From an uncultured Christensenella sp. (GTDB taxonomy: Bacteria > Bacillota > Clostridia > Christensenellales > UBA3700), in NCBI GenBank assembly GCA_949284695.1, contig CASDWJ010000031.1, positions 1-40,621 of the forward strand: a stretch of 40,621 nt of DNA, read 5' to 3'. Under the pieces are notes generated by a model. The model saw only the letters and a program-made list of their open reading frames with translations. It did no database searches and had not been told where the DNA came from. This document shows positions 37,747-40,621 of this stretch, one piece after another (the first letter of the stretch is position 1; each line of letters begins with the position of its first letter). The translations under genes and the position numbers were made by a program.

Positions 37747-40308
37747 TTAATCAATCAGTTTTGTTACGAGATTTTCCATTTGCTTCTGGAGACTGAGACA
37801 GTCGTCCTTTTCGAGTTTAAGCAACTTGACTATAGAGGCGAAAACGCTGATTTCCTCAAAAAAAGTATTGAGTATTTCGTCACGCAATTCCGCATACAGA
37901 TTTTCTTTACGTATTATTTCTATATAAAGAGTGAAGTCTCTTACACAAGCCGCCATACCGTTCACGTACTGCGACGTCTGACAATACTGCAACGCTTCTC
38001 TGAACATTCTGAAGGCATTGATTATATTCTGCAAAAGAGTTTCTTTGGTGGAACTGAGGATTCGCCCTTTCACGGAAAGGCGCATAGACCAGCATTTGGC
38101 GATGTAATCCGAAGTATTTTTAAACAGATTTAGCGCCCGCGTTGAATTAGCGCGAATTTCGCGGATTATATTCTGCGTTTCGGAGTCAAAGTTTTCTATG
38201 GAATCTATTTTTCTTTCCTGCAACATTGCTTCATAACAGTCGCTTTTGTGCAGATATCCGTACGCGATGTATCTGTCGGCAGAATTATTTTTGAACATTT
38301 CGAGTGCCGTATCGAGACAGACGAGACAGCTCTTTAACGAATTCATGCGGTCTTTTTCGCCACTCGACAGTCTGTTGATGGCAGAAGCGAGATTCAGATA
38401 TACGCACCCTATTATCTCTTTGTCACAGGCAATACCCTCAGCTTCTTTGAGTGCGAGTTCGCAGTCCTGCTTCCAGAGTCTGTAATATGACTTCCTTTCG
38501 TCGGCTTTAAGCGACGAGTCTCCGCAATGCTCGTAAATGACGCTGCGTTGTCTATAGAGAAGTACGAGATCCTGACGGTAATAATCGGCGCCATTTTCTT
38601 TGCAATTCTGCAATTTTTCTATCAGTTGTCCGAAATCGTTAAGCACGGAAGTCTGAGCTGTATCAGCGTCTCCGCCGAGCGCGTGAAAATCTCCGCTGAA
38701 ATACATCTCTTTGCGGTATGCGCAGAGGAGCACTTCGAGCTTGTTTTTCACGATACCGATATATTCGTCGTTATACATACAGGTTATCCTGTCGTATATG
38801 TTGTTGTTTTCCATAAAAGTATGGTCGAGAACGAATATGTTGTGAAGATATATCTCGGCTACGACGTAAGTAAGAAATTCGTATTTTGAATAGCTGCCGC
38901 TCTCCTTTTCAGCGAGAGCTGTTTCGAGCAGTTCGTTCAGAAATTCGGTAAGAAGGATTGAAGAGTGTTTGGAATAATACTCTTTGAGCTTGTAAGCGAG
39001 CGTCGAGTATTTGGAGGCAAAAAGGCTTTTGGTCACCTCCTTGTCAGGAGCTTCGCCGTATTTTATCGATTGATAATATTTAAGCAGATCCGTTTCGCGG
39101 CTGAGAAGTATTTCGGATTTTGCGTTTAGAAGCCTGAGTTCGCAGTCGGTTTTGTCAAACGGAGAATCAAGTTCCATAGAACACAGGTCCATATCGTCGA
39201 AAAGATCGCTTTTAGCCTTGCATTCAAGAGGCATGATCTTATTGTACAGAGTGTTGAGGATGTAGAAACAAAAGGCGGTGTTGTGATAATCGGAAAAATC
39301 CTCACTCCAGTTGTTTTCGTTGAGTTTGCAGGTAAAAACCGGGACAGGACCGTACATCGTATATGACGAGTGCGGCATTTCCGTTTTGTTTTCTCCGGTG
39401 ATTATCTCCATCAGATTTATTTCTTCGTTCTCGATTGCATTTATTCTGATGGTGGTGTTTTTGAAGATCACTGCGAGATCGTTCATGTTGGGTACGGGGA
39501 TCGCAGTGTCGTTGACATACAATATGGCTTCTGTTGATTCGTAGTTGACAATAAGCAGTTTGACGAACGGGGCTTTGCCTTGTTCCGAAAGATAATCTGC
39601 AAGGCATACGGGGTTGTTTACACGGACTATCACAAAGTCGCCGTCAAGATCGCGTTGCTTCAAAAGAATGGCGCGGACTGCAAAACTTTCGAAGGCGGAT
39701 ATGTCTTCGTTGATTTTCGAGACTACGGCTTCGCTTGCGTCGGCTTGCCTGAGATAATTGCTTATGCAGTTAAAAAATCTTCGTGAGATGGGTCTGAGAT
39801 ACGCTATCTCTTTGATATCGATATCAGAGTAATTGAAGGTCAGCTTATTCTGCATGGAGTCTTCTTTGGCAAGAACCATTCTGTACAGCTGTTCAAACCC
39901 GTCCTCTCCGAAAACGACGTCTTTTGTGGAAAAAAGAGAGTTGAATTCTACAAGATCGTCGATGGTGATCTCTCCGTATATATATGCGTTTATCACCGAA
40001 TTCGGCTTTTTGCCCGTTTTTCTGAGTCCGTCGAATTGTTTCAGTTCGTCGTTTACCCATTCAGACAATTTTGTCTTGTCGCATGCAACGAGGATAAAAT
40101 GTTTTGCCGATATAATTGCCTGATTGATCGCGTCGTAGAAATCGTCGCATTTTTCCTCTTTGCAGAGAAAACATGTAAAACTTTTCCCGGTGTGGTTTTC
40201 GAAGAACTTTTTCAATTCAAGCGCTTTCGGATACGAACTTGAAGCAGAATCGCCGTTTCCGCCATGATATGATATGAAGATATCGTAATTTTTTTGTTGA
40301 TTTTCCAC
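37747..40308 (-). CDS. TIR-domain protein with long helical (TPR-like) C-terminus
   Basis: 853 residues from the GTG at 40308, preceded by AAGGG. An in-frame ATG at 40350 lies at the -10 box and cannot be the start. TIR domain, about residues 7-150: YDIFISYHGG (first strand), FYDAINQAIISAKHFILVAC, then LSEWVNDELKQF. The W84-V-x-x-E88 spacing matches the SARM1 segment that contains its catalytic Glu, so NAD cleavage is plausible. Residues about 180-520 match nothing I know. Residues about 530-850 are helical with TPR-like pairs (CVYLNLASAINRL, YGYLHKSDCYEAML). No signal peptide or membrane helix. Comparable TIR proteins are defence effectors; here that is inference from domain, operon structure and mobile context. 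Confidence 0.8.
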   Translation of the reverse strand: MENQQKNYDIFISYHGGNGDSASSSYPKALELKKFFENHTGKSFTCFLCKEEKCDDFYDAINQAIISAKHFILVACDKTKLSEWVNDELKQFDGLRKTGKKPNSVINAYIYGEITIDDLVEFNSLFSTKDVVFGEDGFEQLYRMVLAKEDSMQNKLTFNYSDIDIKEIAYLRPISRRFFNCISNYLRQADASEAVVSKINEDISAFESFAVRAILLKQRDLDGDFVIVRVNNPVCLADYLSEQGKAPFVKLLIVNYESTEAILYVNDTAIPVPNMNDLAVIFKNTTIRINAIENEEINLMEIITGENKTEMPHSSYTMYGPVPVFTCKLNENNWSEDFSDYHNTAFCFYILNTLYNKIMPLECKAKSDLFDDMDLCSMELDSPFDKTDCELRLLNAKSEILLSRETDLLKYYQSIKYGEAPDKEVTKSLFASKYSTLAYKLKEYYSKHSSILLTEFLNELLETALAEKESGSYSKYEFLTYVVAEIYLHNIFVLDHTFMENNNIYDRITCMYNDEYIGIVKNKLEVLLCAYRKEMYFSGDFHALGGDADTAQTSVLNDFGQLIEKLQNCKENGADYYRQDLVLLYRQRSVIYEHCGDSSLKADERKSYYRLWKQDCELALKEAEGIACDKEIIGCVYLNLASAINRLSSGEKDRMNSLKSCLVCLDTALEMFKNNSADRYIAYGYLHKSDCYEAMLQERKIDSIENFDSETQNIIREIRANSTRALNLFKNTSDYIAKCWSMRLSVKGRILSSTKETLLQNIINAFRMFREALQYCQTSQYVNGMAACVRDFTLYIEIIRKENLYAELRDEILNTFFEEISVFASIVKLLKLEKDDCLSLQKQMENLVTKLID

Positions 40309-40338
40309 AAAATTCCCTTGCCTTTTATATTTCAATAC

Positions 40339-40367
40339 ATTATAACACATATCGATCCGGATATCAA
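40339..40367 (-). promoter_or_regulatory. Promoter of the TIR/M24 operon
   Basis: Minus strand: TTGATA (40362-40367), 17-nt spacer, TATAAT (40339-40344). The -10 box is 31 nt before the GTG start, and the -35 box is about 30 nt from the insertion-sequence end. Confidence 0.78.
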
Positions 40368-40397
40368 CGCGTATGGGTAAAATATTAAAAAAAGAAA

Positions 40398-40621
40398 TGT
40401 TGGTTTGTCAAACATCTGTTACACTTTTGCTGTTAAAATAATCGGCAAGGTATTGGTTAGGCGACTTCCAGCCGAGTGGACGCATAGGAGTTTGGTTGTA
40501 CTCTCTATTGTATCGCTTTAATTGGTCTTGTAGATCGGCGAGGCTGTAGAAGCTGTGCTTGGAGTAGAAGCGCTCATTGTCTTTGCGGTGGCTTCTTTCC
40601 ACTTTGCCGTTGTGCCTCGGC
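40398..40621 (-). mobile_element. Insertion sequence end (IS481-like), continuing beyond the window
   Basis: The transposase fragment reads towards the TIR promoter and stops at 40408. Just outside it the plus strand reads TGTTGGTTTGTCAAACA (40398-40414), a TGT-starting imperfect palindrome of the type found at ends of IS481-group elements. The exact end is inferred, since the other terminus is not visible. Confidence 0.6.
40408..40621 (-). CDS. DDE transposase/integrase, C-terminal part (partial)
   Basis: About 70 C-terminal residues, open at the window edge: PRHNGKVERSHRKDNERFYS, then LQDQLKRYNREYNQTPMRPLGWKSPNQYL. The NGKVERSHRKD segment carries the catalytic Glu of the DDE triad, and PMRPLGWKSP is the usual C-terminal motif of IS481-like (IS3-related) transposases. 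The N-terminal helix-turn-helix and the first two Asp lie outside the window, so I cannot say whether the element is complete. Confidence 0.85.
   Translation of the reverse strand, partial: PRHNGKVERSHRKDNERFYSKHSFYSLADLQDQLKRYNREYNQTPMRPLGWKSPNQYLADYFNSKSVTDV

Noticed and set aside
40308..40350. ATG at 40350 as start of the TIR protein
   Set aside because: It lies at the -10 box of the promoter. The GTG at 40308 has a ribosome-binding site and directly precedes the TIR domain.

Overview
The window looks like chromosomal DNA of a Bacillota (class Clostridia) bacterium, possibly an uncultured gut lineage near Christensenellales. The pointers are the ribosomal gene order rpsM-rpsK-rpsD-rpoA-rplQ, zinc-type S4, strong AGGAGG ribosome-binding sites, TTGACA/TATAAT promoters with 17-bp spacers, the LL-diaminopimelate aminotransferase route to lysine, and an ANTAR regulator next to glutamine synthetase. 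The lineage is inferred from gene content, not from a search. Coding density is high. I see no tRNA, rRNA or CRISPR array.

Layout. 1-2690: end of the ribosomal protein/RNA polymerase alpha operon. 2.7-6.8 kb: membrane-anchored alpha/beta hydrolase, 4-alpha-glucanotransferase, a small phosphopantetheinyl transferase that overlaps it, and acyl carrier protein. 6.8-8.3 kb: a scar where two unrelated gene fragments abut, then a YegP-like (DUF1508) protein. 8.4-9.7 kb: AzlCD branched-chain amino-acid exporter (minus).

10-28.7 kb is a large nitrogen block built from two divergent operons. On the minus strand are a three-piece glutamate synthase (glutaminase, ferredoxin+FMN synthase, GXGXG domain), a type I glutamine synthetase and an ANTAR RNA-binding regulator. 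On the plus strand are glutamine synthetase III, asparagine synthetase, GMP synthase, CTP synthase, both carbamoyl-phosphate synthase subunits, dapF and dapL. Every gap in this plus operon is at most 33 nt, and its middle five genes encode four glutamine-consuming enzymes. Each operon starts with a near-consensus promoter followed by a strong intrinsic terminator inside the leader. Both leaders carry the same 17-nt element (16/17 identical), which can form a hairpin with an A1/G4 hexaloop, as ANTAR proteins recognise. The simplest reading is that one ANTAR protein antiterminates both operons.

28.8-36.5 kb: PcrA/UvrD helicase (minus), a decayed FecCDE-type metal/siderophore importer (frameshifted ATPase and permease stump), a zinc-ribbon tail-anchored protein, a GH31 glycosidase and a calcineurin-like phosphatase.

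36.5-40.6 kb is visibly AT-richer and looks imported. A two-gene minus-strand operon encodes an 853-residue TIR-domain protein with a long helical, TPR-like C-terminus, then an M24 (Xaa-Pro peptidase-like) enzyme. It lies directly beside the end of an insertion sequence that runs off the window. This TIR + M24 pair is the best candidate for an undescribed (probably defence-type) system here.
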